A stretch of DNA of 64,000 nt from Polaribacter vadi (GTDB taxonomy: Bacteria; Bacteroidota; Bacteroidia; Flavobacteriales; Flavobacteriaceae), in contig NZ_CP017477.1 of assembly GCF_001761365.1 (NCBI RefSeq), forward strand, positions 3,214,001-3,278,000, given 5' to 3'. This document shows, in pieces, positions 53,109-62,815 of the stretch. The stretch's first letter is position 1, and each line of letters opens with the position of its first letter. The position numbers and the translations under genes were made by a program. A model generated the notes under the pieces. The model saw nothing but the letters and a program-made list of their open reading frames with translations. It had not been told where the DNA came from and made no database searches.

Positions 53109-54485
53109 TTACCTGTAAAATTGATTTTGTATCAAATTAGGGTTTCTATTAATAGCGTCTTCATGAATTGGCCAAACCAAATTTTCTGGATCGCTCAAAC
53201 CATTTATAGGGTTCATAGTATTTATAGCTTTACCTGTTCTTACCAAATCGAACCATCTATGTCCTTCAAAAGATAATTCTATTGAACGTTCATGCAGTAT
53301 TGCAGATTCTAAATCTCCATATAAAGTAGTTGCTGATGCTAATGTTAAAGCTGGAAGACCTGCTCTATCTCTTATCAAGTTTAATAATCTTAAAGCTTCA
53401 GTTGTGTCTCCTAATTTGTTATGAGCTTCTGCTTTTAGCAACATAATATCTGCTAAACGTATCAAAACAATATTGTTTCCTGAAGGATCTGCACTTTCGT
53501 CATTAAAACCTTGTCCGAAAAATTTCCATATTTTTCTTGGATCTGCATCTGTTGTATCATAAATAAGATCTTTTCTTAAATCTCCAGTTTCAAAAGAATT
53601 TTTGAATTTTTCGCTTGGAAAATAATCACTATCAGCTCCAATAGCATATAAAACTCTTAATGCATTTGTTTGTACTTCGTTATAACCTACTTCGAAAATA
53701 CTTTCGTTAGAATAACCTGATGTAAAAATTCTAGACCAATCATTTATAGAAACTAAAGAGTATAAACTGTTATCTAATACTTTTTCTGAAGATTCTATGG
53801 CTGCATCATACTGATTTCTCCACATATATACTTGCGTTAATAAAGCATGTGCTGCACCTTGTGTAAAAAGAATTCTAGAACTATCACTAGAAAAAGTTAC
53901 TCTACAGTTTTCTGATGCAAAAATTAAATCTTCAACAATTTGATCAAGTACAACCTCTTTATCTGTTTTAGAAATAAAGAATTCTTGGTCAACACTTTCA
54001 TAAGGTTCTGTAATTAAAGGAACATCTCCCCAAACTCTAACTGCATAAAAATAAGATAATGCGCGAAGTGCTCTAGCTTGTGCAATTAACTGTAAGCTAA
54101 ATTCACTTTCTGTTTCAAAAACAGTTGGTACGTATTTAATAGCATAATTAGCACGACTAACTGTTTCGTAAATGCTATTCCATCTTGCAGAAGTTATACT
54201 TTGGTTTAAAGTGTTTTGTTGTAATGCTAAAGGATCTCCAGCATGGTTTGTATTTACTGCATCTGCTCTACCTTCTCCCCAATAAGAAAAGTTAACTCGA
54301 AATGTAGATTGTGCTGCATCATAAATTCCATAAACACCCGATTGTGCATCGCTTGAGTTTTTGTAAAATCCTTGCCCTGAAAAGCTACTTACTGGATCTT
54401 TCTCTAAAATATCTGAACAAGAGAAGAATATCAGCATTAATAATCCACTTAATAAAATTGGTTTTATATTTTTTATATTTTTCAT
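53109..54485 (-). CDS. SusD/RagB-family glycan-binding lipoprotein
   Basis: A 458-residue lipoprotein from the ATG at 54483-54485 (signal ending IFFSCSDIL); an upstream in-frame ATG would overlap susC. SARWNSIYETVSRANYAI and the C-terminal LSFEGHRWFDLVRTGKAI are SusD signatures. It binds glycan at the cell surface and acts as the lid of the SusC transporter encoded just upstream. Confidence 0.95.
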   Translation of the reverse strand: MKNIKNIKPILLSGLLMLIFFSCSDILEKDPVSSFSGQGFYKNSSDAQSGVYGIYDAAQSTFRVNFSYWGEGRADAVNTNHAGDPLALQQNTLNQSITSARWNSIYETVSRANYAIKYVPTVFETESEFSLQLIAQARALRALSYFYAVRVWGDVPLITEPYESVDQEFFISKTDKEVVLDQIVEDLIFASENCRVTFSSDSSRILFTQGAAHALLTQVYMWRNQYDAAIESSEKVLDNSLYSLVSINDWSRIFTSGYSNESIFEVGYNEVQTNALRVLYAIGADSDYFPSEKFKNSFETGDLRKDLIYDTTDADPRKIWKFFGQGFNDESADPSGNNIVLIRLADIMLLKAEAHNKLGDTTEALRLLNLIRDRAGLPALTLASATTLYGDLESAILHERSIELSFEGHRWFDLVRTGKAINTMNPINGLSDPENLVWPIHEDAINRNPNLIQNQFYR

Positions 54486-54495
54486 AATTCTTTTT

Positions 54496-57400
54496 TTAAA
54501 ATCCAATGTTTAATCCTAAAATAAATGTGCGACTTTGAGGGTAAGAACCTTCATCAACACCTTCTCTTAATCCGCTGTAAGAATTTACATCTGGATCAAA
54601 ACCTGTGTAACGTGTCCAGGTTATTACGTTTACTGCAGATGCAAATAATTCAACTTTTCTTAAGCCTAAATTTTCAACAACATTATTTGGTAAGTTATAT
54701 CTAACGTTAATGTTTTTTAATTTAATATAAGAACCATCTTCTACCCAACGACTTTGAATTCTACTGTCTGATTGAAAAGGGTCATCTCTAACTGGTCTTG
54801 GAAAATCTGTAATATCTCCTTGATTTCTCCATCTAGTTAAAGCGTCTGTAGAAAGGTTGTTATATCTTACAACAGAGTTTCTTTGATGATTAATTTCACT
54901 ATAAATATCGTTTCCAACAGAATACTGTAAGAAGAAACTTAAACTAATTCCTTTATAAGAAAAGTTGTTAGTAATACCTCCAAAGAAATCTGGAGTTGCA
55001 TCTCCAATTATTTGTCTATCGTTGTTGTCTATAATATTATTTCCATCAACATCATCCCAAATAGGGTCTCCACCTTTAAAAATTGCTCCTAAAGCTCCGT
55101 TTGTAACTTGGTTTTCATTGTCTGAATCACTTGCATAAACACCGTTAAATTTCCATCCGTAAAAAGTACCAATTGGGCTTCCTTCTTTTAAAATATGATA
55201 ATTACCATTTTGGATAAAACCGTTTGTTAATACGTTATCTGGTAAATCTGTAACTTGATTTCTATTTGAACTAATATTAAAATTAGTACTCCATTTAAAA
55301 TCGCCTACGAAGTTTTTAGAATTTATAGAGAGTTCGACACCTCTGTTTTCTATGCTACCAATATTTTGGGTTACTGTAGAAAAACCTGTTGTTCTTGGAA
55401 CAGGAACGTTAAATAATAAATCGTCTGTGATTTTTAAATACACATCTGTAGTTACTTGTAATCTATTATTTAAAAAAGATAAATCTAAACCTGCATTATA
55501 TTGTGTACTTGTTTCCCAAGTTAAACCAGAATTTGACATTACTGATGGAGCAGCTCCAGAAAAATCTAAATAATTTGTTCCTACTGCAAATTCTCCTTGT
55601 GCAGTGTAATTTCCTATAGATTCATTTCCTGTTTGTCCTGCTGTTAAACGAATTTTCCCATCATTTAAAAAGTCTAAGTTTTCAAGAAAATCTTCATCAG
55701 AAAAACGCCATCCTAAAGCAACAGAAGGAAAATAACCAAACCTGTTATCTTTACCAAATCTAGAGGAACCATCTGCTCTTATATTTGCTTCAAATAAATA
55801 TTTCTCTTTATAATCATAAGCTACTCTTGCAAAATAAGAAAGTATTGAATGCTCTGTAGTAATATTTACATCTTGATTAGAGATGGTTCCTGCACCATTT
55901 AAGGTTGTAATATTATCACTAGAAAAGAATTCACCATCCAAACCAGTTCTTTCATATTGCCAATTTTGGAAACTAATACCTAACAAAGAAGAAAAGTTAT
56001 GATCTTCTGAAATTGCTTTATTAAAAGTTAAAAAAGTTTCATTTCCCCAAGTTAAATTGCTAATAGCTCTTACTTCTCCACTGTTAAAACCAGGTCTATA
56101 ATCTAAAGAAGCTGGAAGAAATTTATCTTCCTTCATTGATAAAAAGTCTAAATTAATATTACTTCTTAACTTAAGGCCTTCTATAATATTATATTCTCCA
56201 TATTGGTTTGCTATAATACGATTTGTCTTGTTATTGTTTGTTGCCAATTCAGCTAATCCAACAGGATTTCTTCTACCAAATTGATATCCGTTATAAGATC
56301 CATCAGGTAAAAAATTTGCAAAAATTGGAGGACGAACTAATAATTCTCTAACAATACTTAAATTGTTAGTTCCACCTGCATTTATTCTTTTATTAAAACC
56401 GTTTGTGTAAGAAATACTCTGTCCAAAAGTTAATTTTTCTGAAGCTTTAAAATCTACATTTAAACGAGATGTAACTCTTTTATAATTTGAGTTTAAAATA
56501 ATACCATCTTGACTTAAGAAAGAAGAGCTCCATGCGTATTTTACATTTTCAGATCCTCCTCTTACAGATAAATCTACTTTATATTGTGGTGCAACTCTTA
56601 ATAATTCGCTTTGCCAATCTACATCACCATTATTTCTAGGATTTAAAGAATCCAAAACAATTCCATTAGGCACTGTAGGATTGTCCATATTTGCATAAGA
56701 ATCTAAGATTAATTGTCTGTACTGTGTTGCATTTAAAACACTTAGTTTTCTAGTAATTTCACTTACACCTGTTAAAATGTTAACATCAATTTGTGCTTTA
56801 CCAGATTTACCTCTTTTGGTAGTAATTAATACAACACCATTTGCAGCTCTTGAACCATAAATTGCAGTTGAAGCTGCATCTTTTAATATTTCTATGGATT
56901 GAATATCACTTGGGTTAATATCTGATAAAGGGTTTAAACCAAAATTTTCTGTTCCGTTTAAAGAAGACAAAGAATTTGATTCGATAGGCACACCATCTAC
57001 CACATAAAGTGGAGTGTTTCCTGAATTTAACGATGAATTTCCCCTAACTTTAATAGACATTCCTCCTCCAGGAGCACCAGAGTTTGATACTACTTGTACA
57101 CCAGCAGCTCTACCTTGTATTGCAGAAATAGGGTCTTGTGCATTAGATTCTGCAATTGCCTCACTACTTACAGAGGCTATAGATCCTGTTAAATTTCTTT
57201 TCTTTTTCTTTCCATAAGCAACAATTACTACTTCGCTTAATTCATTAGAAGCTGCTGATAAAGTAACATTTAAAATTTTTTCATTTTCTATTTTTACTTC
57301 TAATTTATCGTAACCCAAATAGGAAAACAATAAAATATCGCCTTTAGAAATTTGACTAATACTATACATTCCATCTAAATCGGAAGTAACACCTTTAGCA

Positions 57401-57597
57401 GTTCCTTTTACACTTATACTAACACCTATTAAAGATTCTCCTGTAATATTATCTGTAACTTTTCCAGTTACATTAAAATTTTGGGATTGTCCATTAGTGG
57501 CAATTGTAAAAAAAACGAAAATAAAAGGAATAAATAACTTGTTTAAAAACTTCCATCTTAGGAAGTTAGAAAGCAGATTTTGAGTATTTTTTTTCAT
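54496..57597 (-). CDS. SusC/RagA TonB-dependent glycan transporter
   Basis: A 1033-residue outer-membrane protein. After the signal peptide (about 1-37) a carboxypeptidase-D-like domain (VTGKVTDNITGESLIGVSIS) is followed by the plug (ISAIQGRAAGVQVVSNSGAPG, IEILKDAASTAIYGSRAANGVV) and a beta-barrel ending in an aromatic residue. First gene of an operon with susD, the FAS1 lipoprotein, GH16, nagB and GH20. The promoter overlaps a LacI-type operator. Confidence 0.96.
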   Translation of the reverse strand: MKKNTQNLLSNFLRWKFLNKLFIPFIFVFFTIATNGQSQNFNVTGKVTDNITGESLIGVSISVKGTAKGVTSDLDGMYSISQISKGDILLFSYLGYDKLEVKIENEKILNVTLSAASNELSEVVIVAYGKKKKRNLTGSIASVSSEAIAESNAQDPISAIQGRAAGVQVVSNSGAPGGGMSIKVRGNSSLNSGNTPLYVVDGVPIESNSLSSLNGTENFGLNPLSDINPSDIQSIEILKDAASTAIYGSRAANGVVLITTKRGKSGKAQIDVNILTGVSEITRKLSVLNATQYRQLILDSYANMDNPTVPNGIVLDSLNPRNNGDVDWQSELLRVAPQYKVDLSVRGGSENVKYAWSSSFLSQDGIILNSNYKRVTSRLNVDFKASEKLTFGQSISYTNGFNKRINAGGTNNLSIVRELLVRPPIFANFLPDGSYNGYQFGRRNPVGLAELATNNNKTNRIIANQYGEYNIIEGLKLRSNINLDFLSMKEDKFLPASLDYRPGFNSGEVRAISNLTWGNETFLTFNKAISEDHNFSSLLGISFQNWQYERTGLDGEFFSSDNITTLNGAGTISNQDVNITTEHSILSYFARVAYDYKEKYLFEANIRADGSSRFGKDNRFGYFPSVALGWRFSDEDFLENLDFLNDGKIRLTAGQTGNESIGNYTAQGEFAVGTNYLDFSGAAPSVMSNSGLTWETSTQYNAGLDLSFLNNRLQVTTDVYLKITDDLLFNVPVPRTTGFSTVTQNIGSIENRGVELSINSKNFVGDFKWSTNFNISSNRNQVTDLPDNVLTNGFIQNGNYHILKEGSPIGTFYGWKFNGVYASDSDNENQVTNGALGAIFKGGDPIWDDVDGNNIIDNNDRQIIGDATPDFFGGITNNFSYKGISLSFFLQYSVGNDIYSEINHQRNSVVRYNNLSTDALTRWRNQGDITDFPRPVRDDPFQSDSRIQSRWVEDGSYIKLKNINVRYNLPNNVVENLGLRKVELFASAVNVITWTRYTGFDPDVNSYSGLREGVDEGSYPQSRTFILGLNIGF

Positions 57598-57629
57598 AAA
57601 TTAAAAGTTTGTTTATTCTATAATTTTGT

Positions 57630-57668
57630 CAAATATAACATTTTATTAATTCTATGCAAACGTTTGCA
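57630..57668 (-). promoter_or_regulatory. susC promoter with LacI-type operator on the -33 box
   Basis: TGCAAACGTTTGCA (57655-57668) provides TTTG on the minus strand (57657-57660). After exactly 19 bases comes TATATTTG (57630-57637). The leader before susC would be about 30 bases. The geometry equals that of the symporter promoter. Confidence 0.88.
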
Positions 57669-57752
57669 CTTAAAAAATTTAAATTTTATGGAAAATATTT
57701 TATTATTTACTATAAACTCTTTAAAAAAAAGTGCTAAGTGTTATTTTATATA

Positions 57753-57766
57753 TGCAAACGTTTGTT
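57753..57766. promoter_or_regulatory. Second LacI-type operator upstream of susC
   Basis: TGCAAACGTTTGTT, 98 bases from the first susC operator and 70 bases after the uronate isomerase stop. No -7 box lies at the right distance, so it may be an auxiliary site for looping. Confidence 0.75.
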
Positions 57767-57835
57767 TTCTTTTTACTTAAAAATATAATTTTTGTCTTAA
57801 ATAATTATTTAAATGAAGTAATTTTAAAGAAAATG

Positions 57836-59239
57836 CTAAAAGTTAAAATAATTTTTTGCATTAAAATAGGAAACATCATTTACAATATCACCTAAAAAAG
57901 AAATATCGTTTGGTAATTCTCCATTATAAACATCTTTGCCAATAAGATTGCAAAGTATTCTTCTAAAATAATCGTGTCTGGCATAAGAAAAAAGACTTCT
58001 ACTGTCTGATAACATTCCAACAAAACAAGACAATAAACCGACATTAGACAAGGTGTTAAGTTGTTTTTCAATTCCGTCTTTTTGATCCATAAACCACCAA
58101 GCCGCACCAAATTGAACTTTTCCTTTTATAGAGCCATCATTAAAATTACCAACCATAGATGCTATTAACTCATTATCTCTTGGGTTTAAATTATATATAA
58201 TTGTCTTTGGAAGTTTACCTTCTTTATCTAATCGATTTAAAAAAACTGATAATGATAATCCTTGGTTAAAATCTCCAATACTATCTGAACCAGCATCATT
58301 GCCAAGTAATTTAAAGAGTCTAGAATTTGTATTTCTCATTGCTCCAAGATGTAGTTGCATTACCCAATTTTTTGAGGCATACATTTTGCCTAACTCGAAT
58401 AATAAAGTCGATTTGTAAATTTCTATTTCTTCTTTTGAAATTTTTTCTCCAGAAATTCGCTTCTTAAAAGTTTTATCTGAAATACTGAAGCTTAATTTAT
58501 TGACATAACAATGTTCTAAACCATGATCTGAAATTCTACATCCATTTTCATGAAAATAATCGATACAATTCTTTAAGGTGTTTAATAAATCTGAGAAATT
58601 TAATATAGAAGTGTTTTTGGCTTCACTTAATTGTGTAATATAATTTACGAAAGAGGTTTTTTCTATATGAATTGAATTATCAGGTCTAAATGTGGGAAGT
58701 AGTTTAAAGCTACAATCATCATTTTTAATTTTTTGATGATTTTTAAGATCAGAAGAAGGGTCGTCTGTTGTTACTGCAACTTCAACATTAGCGTTTTTGA
58801 GAATATTTCTGGCAGCTAAGTTGTTAGTGCTGAGTTTTGCAGCTGTTTCATTAAATATTATTTCTGCATTGTTGGAGTTTAGCAATCTTTCTTCGGATAA
58901 AAAAATCTTCAATTCCATCTGTGTCCAATGATATAATGGATTTCTAATTGTAAAAGGAACTGTTTTTGCCCATTTTTCAAATTTTTCAAAATCACTAGCT
59001 TCTCCTGTAATATATTTTTCAGAAATCCCAAAAGTTCTCATGGCTCTCCATTTAGAGCTGTCACTTTCAAGCCAAGCTTGAGTTAAGTTTTCATATTTAC
59101 GATTATTTGCAATATCAGCATCAGAAACATGACTATGGTAATCTATAATGGGTTGTTTTTTAGCGTAATCATGATAAAGTTGTTGTGAAATACTATTTTC
59201 TAATAGGAAATCATCATTTAAAAAAGGCTTTATTTTCAT
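57836..59239 (-). CDS. uxaC: Uronate (glucuronate) isomerase
   Basis: A 467-residue enzyme that converts glucuronate to fructuronate, or galacturonate to tagaturonate. PIIDYHSHVSDADIANN has the metal-binding His-x-His. WRAMRTFGISEKYI, VAVTTDDPSSDL and VMQLHLGAMRNTNSRLF are family features. Length equals E. coli UxaC (470). No other uronate gene is in the window, yet its upstream region shares the LacI operator. The target glycan may contain uronic acid. Confidence 0.94.
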   Translation of the reverse strand: MKIKPFLNDDFLLENSISQQLYHDYAKKQPIIDYHSHVSDADIANNRKYENLTQAWLESDSSKWRAMRTFGISEKYITGEASDFEKFEKWAKTVPFTIRNPLYHWTQMELKIFLSEERLLNSNNAEIIFNETAAKLSTNNLAARNILKNANVEVAVTTDDPSSDLKNHQKIKNDDCSFKLLPTFRPDNSIHIEKTSFVNYITQLSEAKNTSILNFSDLLNTLKNCIDYFHENGCRISDHGLEHCYVNKLSFSISDKTFKKRISGEKISKEEIEIYKSTLLFELGKMYASKNWVMQLHLGAMRNTNSRLFKLLGNDAGSDSIGDFNQGLSLSVFLNRLDKEGKLPKTIIYNLNPRDNELIASMVGNFNDGSIKGKVQFGAAWWFMDQKDGIEKQLNTLSNVGLLSCFVGMLSDSRSLFSYARHDYFRRILCNLIGKDVYNGELPNDISFLGDIVNDVSYFNAKNYFNF

Positions 59240-59319
59240 ATCGGAAACTATCTAAAATGTTTTGTAATTGTGTTGTAAAGTTCAAACGTATAAAAAATAA
59301 TAAGAAAAAACACTATAAA

Positions 59320-59351
59320 TTTGGTATTATGCAAACGTTTGCATAATTTTG
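59320..59351 (+). promoter_or_regulatory. Permease promoter with LacI-type operator between the -33 and -7 boxes
   Basis: TTTG (59320-59323), 20 bases, then TAATTTTG (59344-59351). A 22-base perfect palindrome centred on TGCAAACGTTTGCA (59326-59347) fills the spacer. On the other strand TACGTTTG (59283-59290) is a candidate -7 box for uxaC, so the site may serve both genes. Confidence 0.85.
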
Positions 59352-59428
59352 AAATAAATATTTACACTTATTTTATTTTTAATTAAATAAAAAAAAGATT
59401 TATGCTTACATCTTAATATATTATAAAA

Positions 59429-60733
59429 ATGCAACAAAAAAACAATACCACAGCAATTATCATTATTGCAAGTTTATTTTTCATATTTGGTTTTGTAACC
59501 TGGATTAATGGCGCATTAATTCCTTTTATGAAAACAATCAATGAACTTACAGATGCCCAATCTTATTTAGTAGCATCTGCAAGTTATATTTCTTTTGTGG
59601 TGATGGCTTTGCCAGCTTCTTATATTTTAAATAAGATTGGTTATAAAAAAGGCATGTCTTTAGGGTTGGTAATTATGGGGATTGGAGCTTTGGTATTTAT
59701 ACCAGCAGCAGAAGCAAGAACGTATTGGGTTTTTCTAGCAGGTATTTTTATTCAAGGTTTAGGAATGACGATTTTGCAAACAGCCTCAAACCCTTATATC
59801 ACAATTTTGGGTCCTATAGAAAGTGGTGCAAAGCGAATTGCCATTATGGGAATTGCAAATAAAACTGCAGGTGCATTAGGTTCTCTAATTTTTGGAGCGT
59901 TGTTATTATCTGGAATTGATGACACCAAAGAAAAATTAGCGGGTGTAACTTTAGAGGAAAAAAATGTACTGTTAGATACGATGGCTGATAGCGTTTTTAT
60001 GCCTTATATAATAATGGCAATAGTGCTATTTATATTAGGTGTTTTAATTAGAAAAGCCCCTTTACCAAATGTAGAAGCAGCAGAAATCGAAGAGATTGTA
60101 GAAGGAAAAACAGCAAAAACAAGTATTTTTCAATTCCCAAATTTATGGTTGGGTGTATTGGCACTTTTTGTTTATGTAGGAGCCGAAGTTATTGCTGGAG
60201 ATACAATTATTTCTTACGGAATTTCACTTGGTTTTACAGGAGAAGAAGCCAAATATTTTACAACTTATACATTATTAGCAATGGTTGCCACGTATGCTTT
60301 GGGGGTTTTCTTAATTCCTAAATATGTAAAACAAAAAACAGCTTTAATTGCAAGTGCTATTTTAGGAATTGTGTTTAGTTTTTGCATCTTAAATACTACA
60401 GGTTTTATATCTGTTTTATTTGTGGCAGGCTTAGGAATTGCAAATGCCTTGGTTTGGCCAGCAATTTGGCCCTTAACATTAGAAGGCTTAGGGAAATTCA
60501 CAAAAACAGGTTCAGCCTTATTAATCATGGCAATTTCTGGAGGTGCCATCATTCCCCCTTTATATGGTAGAATTGTAGATGCTAACAAACAAGAATTAAT
60601 GATCAATGGTTTGCAGGAAGCAGCAGCAATGGCATCAGCCTCTACTAGTAGTTATTGGATTTTAATTCCTTGTTATGCAATTGTGTTAATCTTTGCGATT
60701 TGGGGACACAAAATAAAAAATTGGACAAAATAA
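59429..60733 (+). CDS. FHS-family sugar permease (FucP/NagP-like)
   Basis: A 434-residue major-facilitator transporter with about 12 membrane segments. FFIFGFVTWINGALIPFMK is the FucP-like opening, and QTASNPYITILGP is conserved in FHS proteins. In other marine bacteria such permeases (NagP) carry GlcNAc, but fucose, glucose or galactose relatives exist. The context with NagB favours an amino sugar. Confidence 0.88.
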   Translation: MQQKNNTTAIIIIASLFFIFGFVTWINGALIPFMKTINELTDAQSYLVASASYISFVVMALPASYILNKIGYKKGMSLGLVIMGIGALVFIPAAEARTYWVFLAGIFIQGLGMTILQTASNPYITILGPIESGAKRIAIMGIANKTAGALGSLIFGALLLSGIDDTKEKLAGVTLEEKNVLLDTMADSVFMPYIIMAIVLFILGVLIRKAPLPNVEAAEIEEIVEGKTAKTSIFQFPNLWLGVLALFVYVGAEVIAGDTIISYGISLGFTGEEAKYFTTYTLLAMVATYALGVFLIPKYVKQKTALIASAILGIVFSFCILNTTGFISVLFVAGLGIANALVWPAIWPLTLEGLGKFTKTGSALLIMAISGGAIIPPLYGRIVDANKQELMINGLQEAAAMASASTSSYWILIPCYAIVLIFAIWGHKIKNWTK

Positions 60734-60766
60734 TAAAGTAGTAATTTCTTAAAGAAAATAAATGTC

Positions 60767-62695
60767 ATGTTAAAAAGTACAATAGACAAAGCAACAGGTT
60801 TCGAAAAAAGATTCGAGAATATTGGTACCATCGTATATGAAGATTCTACATCTGCCTCAAAAGCAATCGCACAAGAAATTGCAGATTTAATACGAGTAAA
60901 ACAAGCCCAAAAACAAACTTGTGTGTTGGGTTTAGCCACTGGCTCTTCCCCAAAAGGATTGTATGCAGAATTGGTAAGATTGCACAAAGAAGAAGGTTTA
61001 AGTTTTAGCAATGTTGTCTCTTTTAATTTAGATGAATATTACCCAATGGAACCAGATTCTGTAAACAGTTATGTTCGTTTTATGAAAGAACAATTGTTTA
61101 ATCATATCGATATTATACCAGAAAATTGTTTTGTACCAGAAGGCAGATTAACCAAAGAAGAAATTAGAATTTATTGCGAACAATATGAATCGAAAATAGA
61201 AGCTTTTGGAGGAATTGATTTACAGATTTTAGGAATTGGAGGAAATGGTCATATTGGTTTTAATGAATCTGGCTCTTTACAAAACTCAAAAACAAGATTA
61301 GTAGCCTTAGATCATATTACAAGAGTAGCAGCAAGTGCCGATTTTTCTGGCTTGGAAAAAACGCCAAGAACAGCAATTACATTAGGAGTAAAAAAAATAA
61401 TGGAAGCGAAAAGAGTCATTTTAATGGCTTGGGGAGAACAAAAAGCAAACATTATAAAAGCCTCAGTAGAAGATGAAGTAACCAATAAAGTGCCAGCCTC
61501 TTATTTACAAGAACATAGAAATGCCACCTTTGTTTTAGACAAAGCAGCCTCTAGTAAATTAACAAGAATTAAAACCCCTTGGTTGGTAGAAAATGTAACT
61601 TGGACAGATAAATTAATCAGAAAAGCAGTTTTAAATTTAGCTTTAAAATTAAAGAAGCCAATTTTAATGTTAACAGATGCAGATTACATCGAAAATGGGA
61701 TGAGCGATTTGTTAACAGAAAATGGCTCAGCGTATGAAATAAATATAAAAATATTTAACAAATTACAAAGAACAATTACAGGTTGGCCAGGAGGAAAACC
61801 AGGAGCAGACGATAGTAGCAGACCAGAAAGAGCAGAGCCTGTTAAAAAACGCGTGTTGATCTTTAGTCCACATCCAGATGATGATATCATTAGTATGGGA
61901 GGTACTTTTAAAAGATTACATGAACAAGGACATGAGGTGCATGTTGGGTATCAAACTTCAGGAAACATTGCAGTTGCAGATGATGAAGCCTTACGTTTTG
62001 CAAGTTTTGTAAGAGATTATAATGAGAAATTTGGAATCGATAATTCAGAGGCAAATGTTATTTATAAAAAAGCAGCTGATTTTTTAAAGAACAAAAAATC
62101 TAGTGAAATAGATACTCCAGAAGTACGCTATATCAAAGGCTTGATTAGAAAAGGAGAAGCAAGAGCTACCTGTCATTTTATCGGGATTCCTGATGCTCAA
62201 ATTCATTTTATGGAGTTGCCTTTTTATGAAACAGGAGCTATTAAGAAAAATCCTGTTGGAGTTGCAGATGTGCAAATAACCGCTGATTTAATTGAAAAAA
62301 TAAAGCCTCACCAAATATATGCAGCAGGAGATTTAGCAGATCCACATGGCACACATAAAGTTTGTTTAGATGCTGTTTTTTCATCCGTAAAAGAATTAAA
62401 AGATAAAAAATTCATGAAAGATTGCTGGGTTTGGTTGTACAGAGGAGCTTGGCAAGAATGGGGTGTAGATGAAATAGAAATGGCAGTTCCAATGGGACCA
62501 GGTCAAGTATTAGAAAAACGAAAAGGTATTTTTAAACATCAATCACAAAAAGATGGGGTGGTTTTTCAAGGAGCAGATAGTAGAGAATTTTGGCAACGAG
62601 CAGAAGATAGAAATAAAGAAACTGCAGATTTGTATGATGCTTTAGGATTGGCTCATTATGCAGCTATGGAAGCTTTTGTAAGATGGCATTTTTAA
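60767..62695 (+). CDS. Glucosamine-6-phosphate deaminase-like/PIG-L deacetylase fusion
   Basis: A 642-residue protein. Residues about 20-280 are a NagB domain (GLATGSSPKGLYAEL, VVSFNLDEYYPM, LGIGGNGHIGFNESGS). Residues about 365-625 are a PIG-L/LmbE domain (LIFSPHPDDDIISMGGTFKR with the zinc-binding His-Pro-Asp-Asp, and DPHGTHKVCLDAV). It could both deacetylate and deaminate an amino-sugar derivative. The fusion is known in Bacteroidota. It follows the permease by 33 bases in the same operon. Confidence 0.9.
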   Translation: MLKSTIDKATGFEKRFENIGTIVYEDSTSASKAIAQEIADLIRVKQAQKQTCVLGLATGSSPKGLYAELVRLHKEEGLSFSNVVSFNLDEYYPMEPDSVNSYVRFMKEQLFNHIDIIPENCFVPEGRLTKEEIRIYCEQYESKIEAFGGIDLQILGIGGNGHIGFNESGSLQNSKTRLVALDHITRVAASADFSGLEKTPRTAITLGVKKIMEAKRVILMAWGEQKANIIKASVEDEVTNKVPASYLQEHRNATFVLDKAASSKLTRIKTPWLVENVTWTDKLIRKAVLNLALKLKKPILMLTDADYIENGMSDLLTENGSAYEINIKIFNKLQRTITGWPGGKPGADDSSRPERAEPVKKRVLIFSPHPDDDIISMGGTFKRLHEQGHEVHVGYQTSGNIAVADDEALRFASFVRDYNEKFGIDNSEANVIYKKAADFLKNKKSSEIDTPEVRYIKGLIRKGEARATCHFIGIPDAQIHFMELPFYETGAIKKNPVGVADVQITADLIEKIKPHQIYAAGDLADPHGTHKVCLDAVFSSVKELKDKKFMKDCWVWLYRGAWQEWGVDEIEMAVPMGPGQVLEKRKGIFKHQSQKDGVVFQGADSREFWQRAEDRNKETADLYDALGLAHYAAMEAFVRWHF

Positions 62696-62815
62696 GTTTT
62701 TAAGCTCTAAAAAAATACTTTAAATAAATTTACTTTCATCTTTATGAAAATTTATTTTTATGAAGCTGAGAGTTTTATTAATTTTAACGGCAAATAGGTT
62801 TTTAAAAATATATAC

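Noticed and set aside
57580..57780. A 66-codon frame upstream of susC
   Set aside because: It overlaps the susC promoter and two operators, and has no recognisable protein features.
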